Position numbers and translations under genes: made by a program
The notes under the pieces: model-generated
The model's database searches: none
What the model was told of the DNA's origin: nothing
The model's input: the letters and a program-made list of their open reading frames with translations, nothing else
NCBI GenBank assembly: GCA_029817715.1
Contig: JARUPY010000473.1
Location: 496,001-560,000, forward strand
From: Melastoma dodecandrum
Taxonomy: Eukaryota > Streptophyta > Magnoliopsida > Myrtales > Melastomataceae
Reading direction: 5' to 3'
DNA: 64,000 nucleotides
Shown here: piece after piece, positions 25,433 to 37,000 of the stretch
Position numbering within the stretch: position 1 is the stretch's first letter
How the letters are laid out: each line of letters opens with the position of its first letter

Positions 25433-25653
25433 TATTGTAAACATAGTGTAAATGCCCATTTATTGTAGTAATTTATTATTCATTCGATTACAATTCTTTA
25501 GATTCTTTCTATTGTAAAATATCTATAACTAGAATGGATATTTATTATATACGCATGATCTCATAAATTAATAAGAAATTCTCCGTTTCTCTCAACATTA
25601 TCTTCTCTCATTTTTCATTCTTCTTCTTTCCCGTTGTTCTTTGTTTTACAACA
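25433..25653 (+). repeat. 3' LTR of deleted Copia element
   Basis: Begins TATTGTAAACATAG directly after the polypurine tract and ends TTTTACAACA before the target duplication AATTG. Confidence 0.87.
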
Positions 25654-25658
25654 AATTG

Positions 25659-26214
25659 TGAATTTTATAAGAAATCTAGAGAGTCCACTCATTTGCAAAT
25701 TTTTATTAAGTCTGTCTAAGCAACGGCCGTAAAAGTCTCATACTTGATAATATTTTTTGAAGTAATTTAAAATTACCGTCTGAAACCGTCTCTAGACTTA
25801 AAATAATTTTTCCAAATCTTCATTTTAAAATGTGATTTTTTAATGAAAACTACAATTTAAAATCGCAATTAAGAATGATATTTAAGAATTTTTTCATGTT
25901 TAGTAAATTTTTTTTAGAAAGAAAGGATAAGCACGTCCACACAAGTACGTGAAGCAGAGAAATTTACAAAACACGAAGTAAGTTGCACTGAAAGCCATTT
26001 CTCAGTACGGACGGAGCGATCCATCCAGAGAAAGAAGGAAACCCAGGAGGCAAAAGAAGAGGGGATATCTCTCCCTCCCTTGTAACCTACCACCTTCCAG
26101 AACGTTGCTTCGGGCCTTTTTCCTCCAACAGATCGATTCCTATTTGAGTTTTGGATCGATTGGCCTCGTTCGATCGATCGAGATTGAAGGTTTCCTCTGA
26201 TCGAGATCGGCGTG
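25659..26214. other. PRA1 gene upstream region
   Basis: The AT-rich first half is followed by a GC-richer leader just before the start codon. No separate gene is seen. Confidence 0.5.
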
Positions 26215-27920
26215 ATGGATTGGGGAAACGTGACGGCAGAGGATCTGATGGACGCCCTCAGGGAAGTCGACTGGTCTTTGCCTCCCCGCCCCCTCCCTGA
26301 ATTCTTCTCCAAGTTCACCTTCCCCCGATCTTACGCCAAGTGGAACAGCCGCCTCAAATGCAACCTCTATTAGTACGTACCACCCCATCCTTGTCCCCTT
26401 GAACCCAATGATTCTGTCTATTCCTTTTGTTTTCTGATGTCGTTTCTATCCCGCTATTCCCGTCCTTGTTTTCTTTCGCTCTCCTGTTTGGTTAGTTTAT
26501 CTCAAGCTTTTAGGTTATGGTAAGATTTCTGCAAATGGCAAAATAAGTCAAGAAGCCCGCCTAACCTAGAAGTTGCCCCAAGAGCAAAAAAATGTCCGTC
26601 CGATTTGGTTTGAGAAAGCGTATTAAACTATAAATATAGAACAAGCTGCAAGTCGCAATATTGTGGTGTGATGAGATTTTGAGTGCACAAGAGTCAGGTG
26701 AATCATAGATGGAGTTGTAGCGTTAGTAGGTGATTGCTGCCATTTTTCGGCCTCCTAGCTTTTGGACTTACGAGGGTGGTGTTGATTTTTTGCAGCTACA
26801 GAACCAACTACTTCCTCATGATTGTCGTCGTTCTTGGTAAGCAATCCCTTGGAATGGTTTTGCTTGGCTGCTTCTACATGGACAGCAGTTGGACTCCCTT
26901 TTCCACTAGTTTCTTTTTTGTGTTAAAAAAATGGTGGAATTGCAGGACTTGGTTTTCTAAGGAGGCCGCTTGCAATAATCGCCGCTCTCTTAATGGCACT
27001 AAGCATTGCATTTCTTAATGATAGGTAAAAAGTTATGAACTATGCCTTCTCTTTTCTCCTTTTCCATTTCACATGTTGATTGCCGGACCTTTTGTATTGG
27101 AGAGATGCCGTTTTTCTTGTGGACTTGCAATGTTTTCCTTACCAGTGAATGGAATATCGAGCCTAACTGCTGTTGCTAGTTTAGGTTGTTAAGAGTATAT
27201 TAACAATGCTATGCTAGTACATGATGGTAGTTGGGACTGTGTACATTGTGGTAATACTTGTATAGAAAGGTTTGCTGGCCTTCTTAGTGTGGTTTTACGA
27301 GAATCTCCACTGCAGCTTTGCAGGGAGTTTTAGTGAAAAGGTGACTAGGACTGTCAGGCAGTTTTCTCCACATTTAGCTGCCAAGATGAGGCCTCCGCTC
27401 ACGTGAGCTCTTGTTTTTTGTTACTTTTTTAGAGAATTGGAGTTTAGTGTGCTAGATTTGATTTGATAAGTAGGCACGTTTTTTTAACAGACCGGTTATC
27501 CGTGGGCGCCCATCTGCTAAAAGAGCAGTTCATATATGTGGGCGACCTCGATGGGTGTTTGTCCTGCTCTTATCTGCAGGTAATATTTTACTCAAGCTTC
27601 CAGGTTTTTTTATCACTCTGATTGTTGCTTCTGCAAATAACTCAGATTCATTGGTCCTTTTAGTTTCCATCTTCCTGTGGTTTGTCTCCTGTGGTCTTTT
27701 AACAGTCCTTTGGGCACTTGTCATTGGACTTTCTGGTGAGTTTTGAAATTAGATGTTCTTGTCCAATTTCAGTCTTTTTGCTGCCCCTCTAACGTCGCTA
27801 CATTTGTTTTTGTCAGCAACTCTCCTCCATGCAAGTTTTAGGACACCCAACCTAAAAGCTCGGTTGAATACTTTCCGCGAGGAATTCCGAGCAGTTTGGC
27901 GGAACTACAGTGACCTGTAG
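26215..27920 (+). CDS. PRA1A: PRA1 (prenylated Rab acceptor) family protein, A group
   Basis: Small endomembrane protein of the PRA1/Yip3 family, which binds prenylated Rab GTPases and acts in vesicle traffic. Seven exons join in frame: 26215-26372, 26796-26836, 26946-27024, 27316-27402, 27491-27579, 27664-27735, 27817-27920, giving 209 aa, the usual length of plant A-group members. The start MDWGNVTAEDLMDALREVDW and the end FREEFRAVWRNYSDL are family hallmarks. The first hydrophobic pair lies near residues 57-92 (NYFLMIVVVLGLGFLRRP and the block after it), then the loop PPLTPVIRGRPSAKRA, then the second hydrophobic pair near 140-178 (FLWFVSCGLLTVLWALVIGL). All splice sites are GT-AG. Intron 1 carries a TRIM remnant. 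Intron 5 is 84 bp and open, so its retention would keep frame. Confidence 0.94.
26501..26640 (+). mobile_element. Degenerate TRIM retrotransposon remnant in PRA1 intron 1
   Basis: CTCAAGCTTTTAGG, AAGCCCGCCTAACCT, ATGTCCGTCCGATTTGG and TATTAAACTATAAATATA occur in the same order as in the complete TRIM at 42931-43196, with many mismatches. The primer-binding region is deleted. Confidence 0.6.
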
Positions 27921-28760
27921 CATATTAAAAGTTTTAATCAGTGCCGATAAAGGGTATGTGGTTTGTTTATTATTAAAGGAATGAGTTTAAGTTGCCAGCA
28001 TCTTCGTATTACCATAAGTAATGCAGTATGTGTGAGCCTTTATTCTATCTGATTGAATAAGTGTTCTATAATTACAAAAGTAAAGGGGCTGAGGCAGTAA
28101 GAAAGTTACACTTTTTTTAGCATACATGATTAACTGAACAAAAATACTCAAATAGATTTTACAATGTGCGCTCTGAATGCATTAACAGTAGTATTCACTT
28201 ATGCAATGTTCAGTAGAGGGAATTGACATATATGTATGCTAACTTAATGTAGCAATTATTTGCAAACCCATGGTTTCTACTCTTACGCACAGTAGTCACT
28301 TCATCCTCATATTTTTTCATCAGTAACTACATACCTTTTGAGAGGCCAGAGCCAGCGGTGGTTTTATATAACTCCTTTGCAATTCAAAGCCTTGATGCTC
28401 ATCTTTTCCACGAAGGTGATCTGCCCGTGCTAGATCTTCTCTAATCAAGTTCTCGACATTTCTCGGAAGTGGTTTTACGTGGTATGGTGACCTTAATTTT
28501 TTGATGAAAAGGCTTTGTATGTGGTGTTTGGACGGGCTCTTTGAAATGGTCATTACAAAGTGAGAACTATCAGAGGAAAGCGAGCCAAAATGTGCACAGA
28601 ACAGAAAGAAACAAATTTCTATGAGGCAAGGGGTGGATCCCCTTGTCAATCCTTGCTGCTTCCCAGATTAGTTGTAATGTCGCTCTAAGTAATGATCCAT
28701 AGTCTAAACTTTTCAATAAGTTACATTTCCAAATGTAACTCATTGGAGAGTAACATTTGA
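27921..28760. other. PRA1 3' flank and spacer
   Basis: Contains the PRA1 3' UTR and AT-rich sequence. Minus-strand open stretches at 28320-28824 have no recognisable domain and overlap the Gly-coding remnant on the other strand. Confidence 0.5.
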
Positions 28761-28995
28761 GGCGGAGGTGGTGGCGGAGAAGGGGTTGGGAGTGGAGGCG
28801 GCAGCGGCTTTTGAGGCACAGCATGATTTTGTCTCTTGTTTTGTTCGACGGGTTGACTGGAGCCCAGCTTTGGTTCTCATTAGCTTCGCTTTCATCCTTA
28901 CTTTGTTAGGATTTTTATTATTTCGTCTTCAATAAAAGCGGAGCATCTGAGTATGTCCTTCGTTTTAGTTTTAGCAGCTTCGAGCTTCATCGATC
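28761..28995 (+). pseudogene. Glycine-rich peptide gene remnant with shared 3' UTR
   Basis: Codons at 28761-28814 read as a glycine-rich tail (GGGGGEGVGSGGGSGF) ending in TGA, with a stop directly upstream, so only the end of a gene survives. The sequence after it (TTCGTCTTCAATAAAAG with an AATAAA signal, then TTTAGCAGCTTCGAGCTTCATCGA to about 28995) aligns with the 3' flank of the Gly/Cys-rich ORF at 32089-32277. The two are therefore copies of one ancestral locus. Confidence 0.5.
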
Positions 28996-29794
28996 TCAAT
29001 CAGATCAGACTACCGACTAAATGGTATTGCTTAGCACATCAGAGCATGAAACAATCCAATCCCAACATTTACTGTGCAAGTTCTTTGTTATCCCTCTTTT
29101 ATATTCGGGAAATTGTTGCCATCCTCCCTTTTCTCGTCCGATCGACTAATTCTATCATGTTTCAAGTCCATTCAGAGATAAAAACTCGCTCTGCTTGTCC
29201 TAATTCCACATGCATCTGCCTTTCTGAACGTGCTTAACTTCTCATAAGAGGAACAACCGAAATAACGAGCAAATCAAGTCCATTCAATTGCTTATAAGAC
29301 ACAATGCGTAAGAAAATTAGCTTGCTGATTTTCTTACCAAGGCATGTGATTTTCATTAAATCTTCCTGTTAGCTGGTTGAAAGCATTCGCCTAAGGTGAA
29401 AAAAAGCATTGGAAGCGGAACTTGATTTAATGGAGTAATTAATGGGTGGGAGCGTTTGCGTGCCTCTCTGGAAAATTCTATCGAGTTTATACATTGAGAT
29501 GTATTCTCCAAGAACAATATCATTTTACCTGCGGAGATTTAGATACTCGCGTCATTTTTAGTCATTAATAATGATTGGGGGAGGAGTCAAGGTCTCTCAA
29601 CGCTAACTCGCTGACTTATCCATGCAGATTTGTGTTCATTCATCATTCGTTACATAATATCAGATTTGTGTAAGATGCTTGAGTTGTTGGTTTAAGCAAG
29701 GAGAGACGTACATAAACTAAACAAATGATCGTGTTTGTTTAACAAATTTATCATCATTCATCACCTAATATCAAATTTGGGTGAACAACTGAGG
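28996..29794. other. Spacer with promoter-like block shared with the small-peptide genes
   Basis: About 29100-29240 resembles the regions upstream of the small genes at 41699 (41350-41470) and 43266 (42720-42850): CCGATCGACTAATTC, GTCCATTC, ACTCGCTCTGCTTGTCC and CATGC recur in order. No coding sequence follows it here. Confidence 0.4.
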
Positions 29795-29953
29795 TTAAGA
29801 TTGAGTCGAAACTTTTACAACTTCATCGGTTTCGCTCCCTATATCCACTGTTTGATCACCATCGACGTGTGCCGAAGGCGAAGATTCCCCTTTGTCCTTG
29901 TCCTTCCCCCATACCACCAGGCACAGTCCCGCTACAACGACAATTACTCCCAT
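29795..29953 (-). pseudogene. Last-exon fragment of a WAT1/EamA-type transporter
   Basis: A minus-strand stretch begins after a good acceptor (CATTCACAG) and encodes MGVIVVVAGLCLVVWGKDKD followed by a Ser/Asp-rich tail to a stop at 29795. This matches the final exon of plant WAT1-related (nodulin MtN21/EamA) transporters, which ends a ten-helix protein of about 380 residues. I find no other exon upstream to 32 kb, so it is probably an isolated relic. Confidence 0.5.
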
Positions 29954-30222
29954 CTGTGAATGAAGGGCACGTCGGATTAAAAAAATCCACATTTCGTGAT
30001 TCCCGTGTCCTTGAGTGAATCACATACCTTCCTAAAAACAATTGTTCATGAAGATGCTCAATAACGCAATCATCACCATGTTCAGTGGGCTGAATGTCGT
30101 CACAAAAACTGGCCCCCTACGACATCCCTACGAGGATCGCATCGGTCAGTTCGTAGGGAGTGTATCATGCACGTTCGAATCCTTATGCGGTAAAGGGTTC
30201 CGAGCCACCCAATATTCTAGTG

Positions 30223-30309
30223 TGTTAACTACATAATATAAATCAAACATCGTCTAATAGCTTAAATCCTTTTAAATGAAATGGTAAAATTTCAACATGG
30301 TATCATAAC
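30223..30309 (+). mobile_element. TRIM LTR plus primer-binding-site fragment
   Basis: TGTTAACTACATAATATA through GTCTAATAGCTTAA to TTTCAACA (30223-30297) aligns with the TRIM LTRs at 42931 and 43129, and is followed at once by TGGTATCATAAC, a degenerate primer-binding site. The rest of the element is not recognisable. Confidence 0.6.
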
Positions 30310-32088
30310 TATCTTGAATTCAAATATTGAGTTCAAACATTTGATAGCTTAATCAATATTAGAGCGTTATCTAAAATGTTGCGCACGATACATGCGACTA
30401 TGTGGCACCGCTCGTGCAACAATTGGGTGTTGCTCGTGCACGATACGTGCATCGATTTTATTTCCATTGGGCTTGGCCTTGATATCGCAAAAGTGGTGGC
30501 TATCGGAGGGCTGTTGGTTGTTTGGTTGGGAGAAACAGTGAAGAACATGTTGCCAGCGGATACAGACATGACCTTTTGCACTCTGATGCTAAATTTGTTA
30601 GGGTCATATGTGAAAGGATTGAATAGGAAGGGAAAAAGTGCTCGCAGAACGTGGGTTCTGTACTACCCATGGAAATTATTTCTCTTTCTTAAACTTTTTC
30701 TTACATGTCTACACGTCGCTTTATATATAGGGAGGAGTAGGAAACTCAAATTACAATAGAAACCGACATATTTAATAATCTACTTAAATGTTCTACTTAA
30801 TGACAACTTAAATAACATTTCCGTTACTAATATTACATTAAATTGAATAATAAATTACCTTCAATAAGGGCCTCACCAGGATAACTCATCCAAATTTATC
30901 ATGGTTTCACTTTTAGAAATATATTCTCATTAGCTCGCTCATTATCCACTTTGAAACTTGCTTCACGCAACTTTAAAAAACGAATTATTTAAAAATACCC
31001 TAGTTCTTCCCTCCTATCTTTAGCGGACCCTCTATTCCTCTGGTTTCGGGAGGAAATATCGCGCCGACGCGTCGAATATTTTTGTCCCATGACGGGATGA
31101 TGTGGCGCATTAAACCCTAATCTTTGCCTTTCCGCCTTGTATTTGATATTTATTTAGTCTAAACAGGGGAAAGGTTATATTTACACTAGATAGGAGTAAA
31201 CCCGAAGAGAACTTGCGTGTTTTCATTACATATATCGCGTTTCGAACTAGTGATATGATTGGAAAGAATCTGTCCTAAGACTGATCTCCGGGGTCGTTCT
31301 CCTGTGTCATCTCGGTAAAATGTCCTCCTCGCGTAAACTTCACTCCGCGAGTCTTCATCTCCGGGATAATCCAAACCGATACCGTGATGGGAACAATTTT
31401 TGTTTTTCTTTCTTTCGTGTGGCGGAGGTCGCAGAATAATTTTCATTCATTTACTTTTCGTTGGAAGAATCTGTCCAAACAATTACAGTTGTGAAGGGCG
31501 ATGTCGACGTTTCTGTAATTTTATACAATCAATTCAAGAAACCGAACTTGACCAAGTAATAGACGATTCTTGAATAATAATATTCGGAAGAGATGTGGAC
31601 CATAAAATCTTTTTGGTATTACAATTTTTTTAAAAACGTGTAGATTCCGTATCATATTCATTCGTCTTGGAATCACACTCTTTAAAGAAACGGAACGACC
31701 TGCATGGGGTTGCCTTTGGGCAACATTCCGAAAAGTCCACGCGTTTTGGATGGACACAGTTTCATAGTTTCTTATATAACGGATGCGAGTTCAACGGTTA
31801 AGTGTGTTTGATGTGGTCATCTTATCAAAATCCGATCGTATTCCTTTTCTAGTTCTCGATAGCCAAACATAGCCCCGGGAGGACATAAATCGGGAAGCTC
31901 CGCCTCTTTGAGGCACAACACGGACTTATCCCAGAAGATAAAAGAGAGATGGGTTGTTGCTGGAGCGACGGGTAAAATTTCTTATCACTAGATTCATCCA
32001 AAAAAACTTTCTTCAATTTTGATCTTGAACAAACAATTCATTCACGCTCTATCAACGATTAATAAAATAATCTAAGCTTATATTCTAA
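30310..32088. other. Spacer without recognisable gene
   Basis: A 127-codon open stretch at 30376-30759 and short minus-strand ones at 31186-31757 show no domain. The short phrase GCTGGAGCGACGG followed by GTAAAA at about 31960-31977 resembles the start of the Gly/Cys-rich ORF downstream and could be an upstream exon, but I cannot prove it. Confidence 0.45.
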
Positions 32089-32277
32089 CATGACAGTGGT
32101 GCGACGGGAGATCAGCAAGCACCAGGGAGGGTGGGATATGGAGGGACGACAGCAGGAGCAGGAGCATCTGGCTTTGTGGGCAGTACTGGCGGTGGCGGAG
32201 GAGGAGGGTGTGGAGGAGGGGGTGGGTGTGGTGGGGGAGGGTGTGGCGGAGGAGGGTGTGGCGGCGGCGGCGGTTGA
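32089..32277 (+). pseudogene. Gly/Cys-rich peptide ORF, terminal part
   Basis: The frame is open for 62 codons and ends in TGA at 32275-32277. It encodes a glycine-rich chain in which single cysteines recur in GGGGC blocks (four Cys in the last 27 residues). There is no in-frame ATG, and a stop lies just upstream at 32086, so it is either a last exon (a CATGACAG acceptor lies at 32088-32095) or a remnant. Its 3' flank has an AATAAA signal near 32416 and matches the flank of the remnant at 28761. The Copia element at 32471 is inserted about 195 bp past its stop. Confidence 0.45.
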
Positions 32278-32470
32278 GGCAGTGTGATTTGATTTCCTTT
32301 ATTTTATTTGTCCCGGGGGGATTCCGGTCATGTAACAAAACACTGTTCGCATCAGCTTCTCTTTTGTCCTTGTTATAAACACAGCTTTGTTGCGATTTTA
32401 CTATTTCATCTTCAATAAAAGTTGCACATAAGTGTGTGCCTTAACTTTCAGTTTATAGCAGCTTCGAGCT

Positions 32471-34066
32471 TGATGGATTTTCACCGGGCACAGCGGAAGC
32501 TCGTTTCGAAAAATACTGTCCGAAACACAGTCCCGGATCTTGTGATACGTATAAATCGAATAGTAACGTTAAATAAAACATACCTCGTTGTTGCGGATGC
32601 GAACTTCAAGAGTCCCAAACGTGACTCCTCTAGAAGTATCCACGCACACGAGACACAAACAACTTCGAACTCCTTTTGGTGCTAGCCCTCGGAGTTCTTC
32701 GCTAAAACTCTCAGAAGTCTTCCGTTTTTCAGCCGATTGTGAATTCCTTCACCTTGGCCGAATGTTTCTTTCCTGTAGCCTATTTCCTCTCATTCCATCC
32801 TCACAATTCAATCAGACGAACGATATAATGTGGATTTGCTTAACGCAAGAGGTACCGCCTCACTATTAATAATTTATATTTAAGCACTCAACTGCACGTA
32901 GCAATGCTACAAATTTGACTGCCTTTGTCACTTCAATAGGTTAGCTTACCCACGTAGCAATGCTACAATTTAGTTTGGATTAGCCAAATAGGCTTAGCCA
33001 CGTAGATTGTAAATAATAATATAATATAATAATATAATAATTAATTATAATAATTATATTATTATAGCCTACAACTTGAACATATTTAATCAACTTAAAT
33101 CCAATACTAGGATTTATTGCTTCCGAATATTTCAGAATAAATTTGTAATCCAACAAATTCTAATTCTAATATTCATTAGAATTAAATAATCAATGTCCGT
33201 GTTCACGTGCTTTTGCATGCGACCCTCTAGGTTTTATATAGGAAGGCAGTGTACATCCATACATAAACTGAGGTAACCGTCTAGCAACAGTTTTCAGTCA
33301 CCCAACGTAATAGAATATTGGTCATGAACCAAAACCGCTATGAACCGATTTCTGTGTAATTCAATCTCTTCATCTCACCGACATCCTGATTAATTCAGTG
33401 CATTATGTGTCATCACTGAATTAATCATTTTACTTGATTTCTGAGATATAATAGATCTTAACTTGAATGATAAACATTCCTCCACGGCCGTGTGTTTAAA
33501 ATCACTAATATCTCAATCAAGCGGCCAGGATGTCAACTCTCTAATCCAAGAGAGCGATGAATCCTATATTGACTCAACACTATCCTCTCTACGCTTCGCT
33601 GCACACCCAATAACCGTATTACTCACAATCCGATTAAAGACTGCTTTTAACGGCATCAAAGTGAACAACTCCGCGCATAGAATAAATGGAGGTCTCAAGT
33701 CAGGAGATCAGTTACACTCGTTCAATAAGAGAAGTGACCAATGACGCTTAATATGTGGTATTCTCTATAAACGGGTCGTGTCCAGTGTACCCTAAACTTA
33801 GGCACCCCCGAGTACAACTTGAATATCCATCCCTTGGTCTAACTCGACCTAAGTTATACTCGACGTTGATCTAGATGTTTATGTCCCATCTAAACATCTA
33901 TCCGATCAAGGACAATTTTAGATTGACAAATAATCAATCTATGGGACTTTACCGTAAAGTTAATTACGAGCAGAAAAGTAATTAATAAACAGTAAATACT
34001 TGCCTTTATTAACAACTATTCACATATATTACAAAGTGTCTTGGCACATACGTGCACACACTAACA
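32471..34066 (-). repeat. 3' LTR of the 8.2-kb Copia element
   Basis: Element reads on the minus strand, so this left copy is the 3' LTR; it starts TGTTAGTGTG on that strand. A TATATAAAAC promoter-like motif (plus 33231-33240) is intact here. Confidence 0.93.
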
Positions 34067-34078
34067 ATCTCCCACTTG
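34067..34078 (-). other. Copia polypurine tract
   Basis: CAAGTGGGAGAT on the minus strand directly precedes the 3' LTR; plus-strand DNA synthesis is primed here. The pol stop codon is only two bases away. Confidence 0.88.
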
Positions 34079-34080
34079 CA

Positions 34081-37000
34081 CTATTGCCAAGCACTATGAA
34101 CTCTCAGTCCTAGGCCCCTCACATGGGACTCATGTTTCTGCTGAGGTAAGGCCTTAGTGAGTGGATCTGCGATATTCTCGCTAGTGTCTACTTTACTTAC
34201 CAACACATCACCCCTCTGAACTATTTCTCTGAGGATGTGATATTTCCGCAGTACATGCTTAGATCGCTGGTGAGACCTTGGTTCCTTTGCCTGTGCTATG
34301 GCAGCATTGTTGTCACAGTATAGTAGAACTGGACCGTGACTACTAGGAACCACTTCAAGTTCCGTCGTAAAATTCTTGATCCAAACAGCTTCTTTTGCCG
34401 CTTCTGAAGCTGCTATGTACTCGGACTCTGCTGTAGAATCCGCAACTGTTTCTTGCTTTGAACTTTTCCAGCAAACAGCTGCTCCATTTAGACAAAATAC
34501 GTAACCTAGCTGCGATTTCAGATCGTCACGATCTGTCTGGAAACTGGCGTCAGTATATCCTCTGACAACCAATTCCTCATCTCCTCCATAGACCAAGAAC
34601 ATATCTTTTGTTCTTCTTAGATACTTGAGGATAGTTTTGACTGCTGTCCAATGACCCTCTCCAGGATCACCCTGATATCTACTTGTCATGCTCAAAGCAT
34701 ACGATATATCAGGTCTTGTACATATCATGGCATACATAATGGATCCAATAGCCGAAGCATATGGTATCTTACCCATTCTCTTTCTCTCCTTTGGTGTATG
34801 TGGACACATCGCCTTGGAGAGTTGTATACCATGTGACATTGGCAAGAATCCTCTCTTGGAATCTTGCATATTGAATCTTTTTAGTACCTTGTCAATATAT
34901 GTACTTTGACTTAGTCCTAGCAGTCTTCTTTGTCGATCTCGGTATATTCTAATACCTAAGATATAAGTTGTTTCCCCAAGATCCTTCATTACAAAACACT
35001 TATTCAGCCAATCTTTAGTAGATTCTAGGCTGAACTTATCATTTCCAACAAGAAGTATATCGTCAACATACAGCACTAGGAAGACAATACTGCTCCCACT
35101 AACCCTTTTGTAAACGCAAGGTTCATCTAGATTCTTGATGAAGCCAAAATCCTTAACTGCTTCATCAAATCTTATATTCCAGCTCCGAGAAGCTTGCTTT
35201 AATCCATAAATGGATCTCTTCATCTTACATACTTTATCTGTATTCTCGGACGTTATAAAACCAGGAGGTTGTACCATGTACACTTCCTCCTCTAGCCTTC
35301 CGTTTAAGAAAGCAGTTTTAACGTCCATTTGCCAGATCTCGTTATCCTTGTAAGCTGCAATAGCAAGTAAAATCCGAATAGACTTCAGCATTGCAACTGG
35401 CGAAAATGTTTCCTCATAGTCGATCCCTTGACGTTGAGTGAAACCTTTTGCCACTAGCCTTGCTTTATAGGTATTAACATTTCCATCCATGTCGATCTTC
35501 TTCTTGAAGACCCACTTGCATCCAATAGGTTTTATCCCAATTGGTGCATCTACTAACTCCCAAACTTGGTTGGTATACATGGAGTCCATTTCGGAATTCA
35601 TGGCATCTAGCCATTTCTCGAAATCTATTGAAGCAACTGCTTCCTCATAAGTCAACGGTTCGTCGTTCTCGACGAGTAGTACATCCTCATGTTGTGTTAT
35701 AATCCACCCATATCTCTCGGATTCTCGATGTACTCTCGTAGACTTACGTATATCTTGCGTTTCTTGAACATGTTCTGGTAATGGAGTCACTTGTACTTGT
35801 GGTACCATCTCCATATCTAATTGTTCATTTTCCAACCTGTCTGTAGTGTCTGAAATTTCTTCCAAACTTATTTTACTCCCACTACCCCTTTCAGAAATAA
35901 ACTCTCTTTCTAAGAAGGTAGCATATCGAGCAATAATAACTTTGTGCTCACTTGGAAGATAAAAATAGTATCCCTTTGTTTCTTTGGGATAACCTACAAA
36001 CATACACTTGATGGATCTTGCTGCAAGCTTATCAGAACTATCGTTCTTCACATAAGCATCGCAACCCCATATCTTGAGATAAGACAGGTTTGGTTTCTTC
36101 TCAAACCATAACTCATATGGTGTCTTATCTGCAGCTTTGGCTGGAACTCGGTTAAGCATGTATGCTGTTGTTTCTAAGGCATAGCCCCAAAAAGATAATG
36201 GAAGACTTGCATGACTCATCATTGATCTAACCATATCCATGAGTGTGCGGTTTCTCCTTTCTGAAACACCATTCCACTCTGGCGTTCGAGGAGGTGTAAG
36301 TTGTGAAATTATGCCACACTCCTTGAGGTAATCAATGAATTCTTGACTAAGATACTCGCCCCCTCGATCACTTCGAAGGATCTTAATCTTTTTGTCAAGT
36401 TGGTTTTCTACTTCATTCTTAAACTCCTTAAACTTTTCAAGAGTTTCTGACTTTTGTCGCATTAAATAGATATATCCATGTCTACTAAAATCATCGGTAA
36501 AAGTCACGAAGTAGATATAAGCTCCTCTGGCCTGAACTGACAATGGTCCACACACATCACTGTGTATGAGTTCTAACAATTCATTCGCTCTTTCTCCAAT
36601 CTTGGAAAAAGGCTTCTTGGTCATCTTTCCTTGTAAACAAGCTTCGCATGTATCTATGGATTCTAATTCAAATGAATCCAAATACCCATCATTGAGTAAC
36701 TTAGCAATGCGCTTCTCGTTTATATGACCAAGTCTACAATGCCAAAGGTAAGTTGGGTTCGAGTCAGACGATTTATGTTTCTTATTCTCGATGCAATGTA
36801 CCGGCTCATGTAAGTTTAAAACATACAAACCATTGTTTAATGATCCATTTCCATAGAAAACATCATCTAGATAAAAGGAACACTTCTTGTCCTTAAATTC
36901 AAAAACAAAGCCCTTGGTGTCTAAACTGGACACCGAGATGATGTTCTTAGAAAAACTTGGAACATAACAACAGTTTTCTAGTTTCAAAACAAGTCCACTG

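Larger units (their letters stand above)
23553..25653 (+). mobile_element. Deletion-derived Copia LTR retrotransposon
   Basis: Two related LTRs (187 and 221 bp) bound about 1.7 kb of internal sequence, and the whole is flanked by the 5-bp duplication AATTG (23548-23552 and 25654-25658). The internal region has gag and its zinc knuckle, the beginning of protease, and then the tail of RNase H. Integrase and reverse transcriptase are gone. A polypurine tract, AAGGGGGAG (25424-25432), directly precedes the right LTR. Confidence 0.88.

Noticed and set aside
30376..30759. 127-codon plus-strand ORF with hydrophobic segments
   Set aside because: Composition shows repeated hydrophobic words but no family match that I recognise, and it follows a TRIM fragment; too weak to call a gene.
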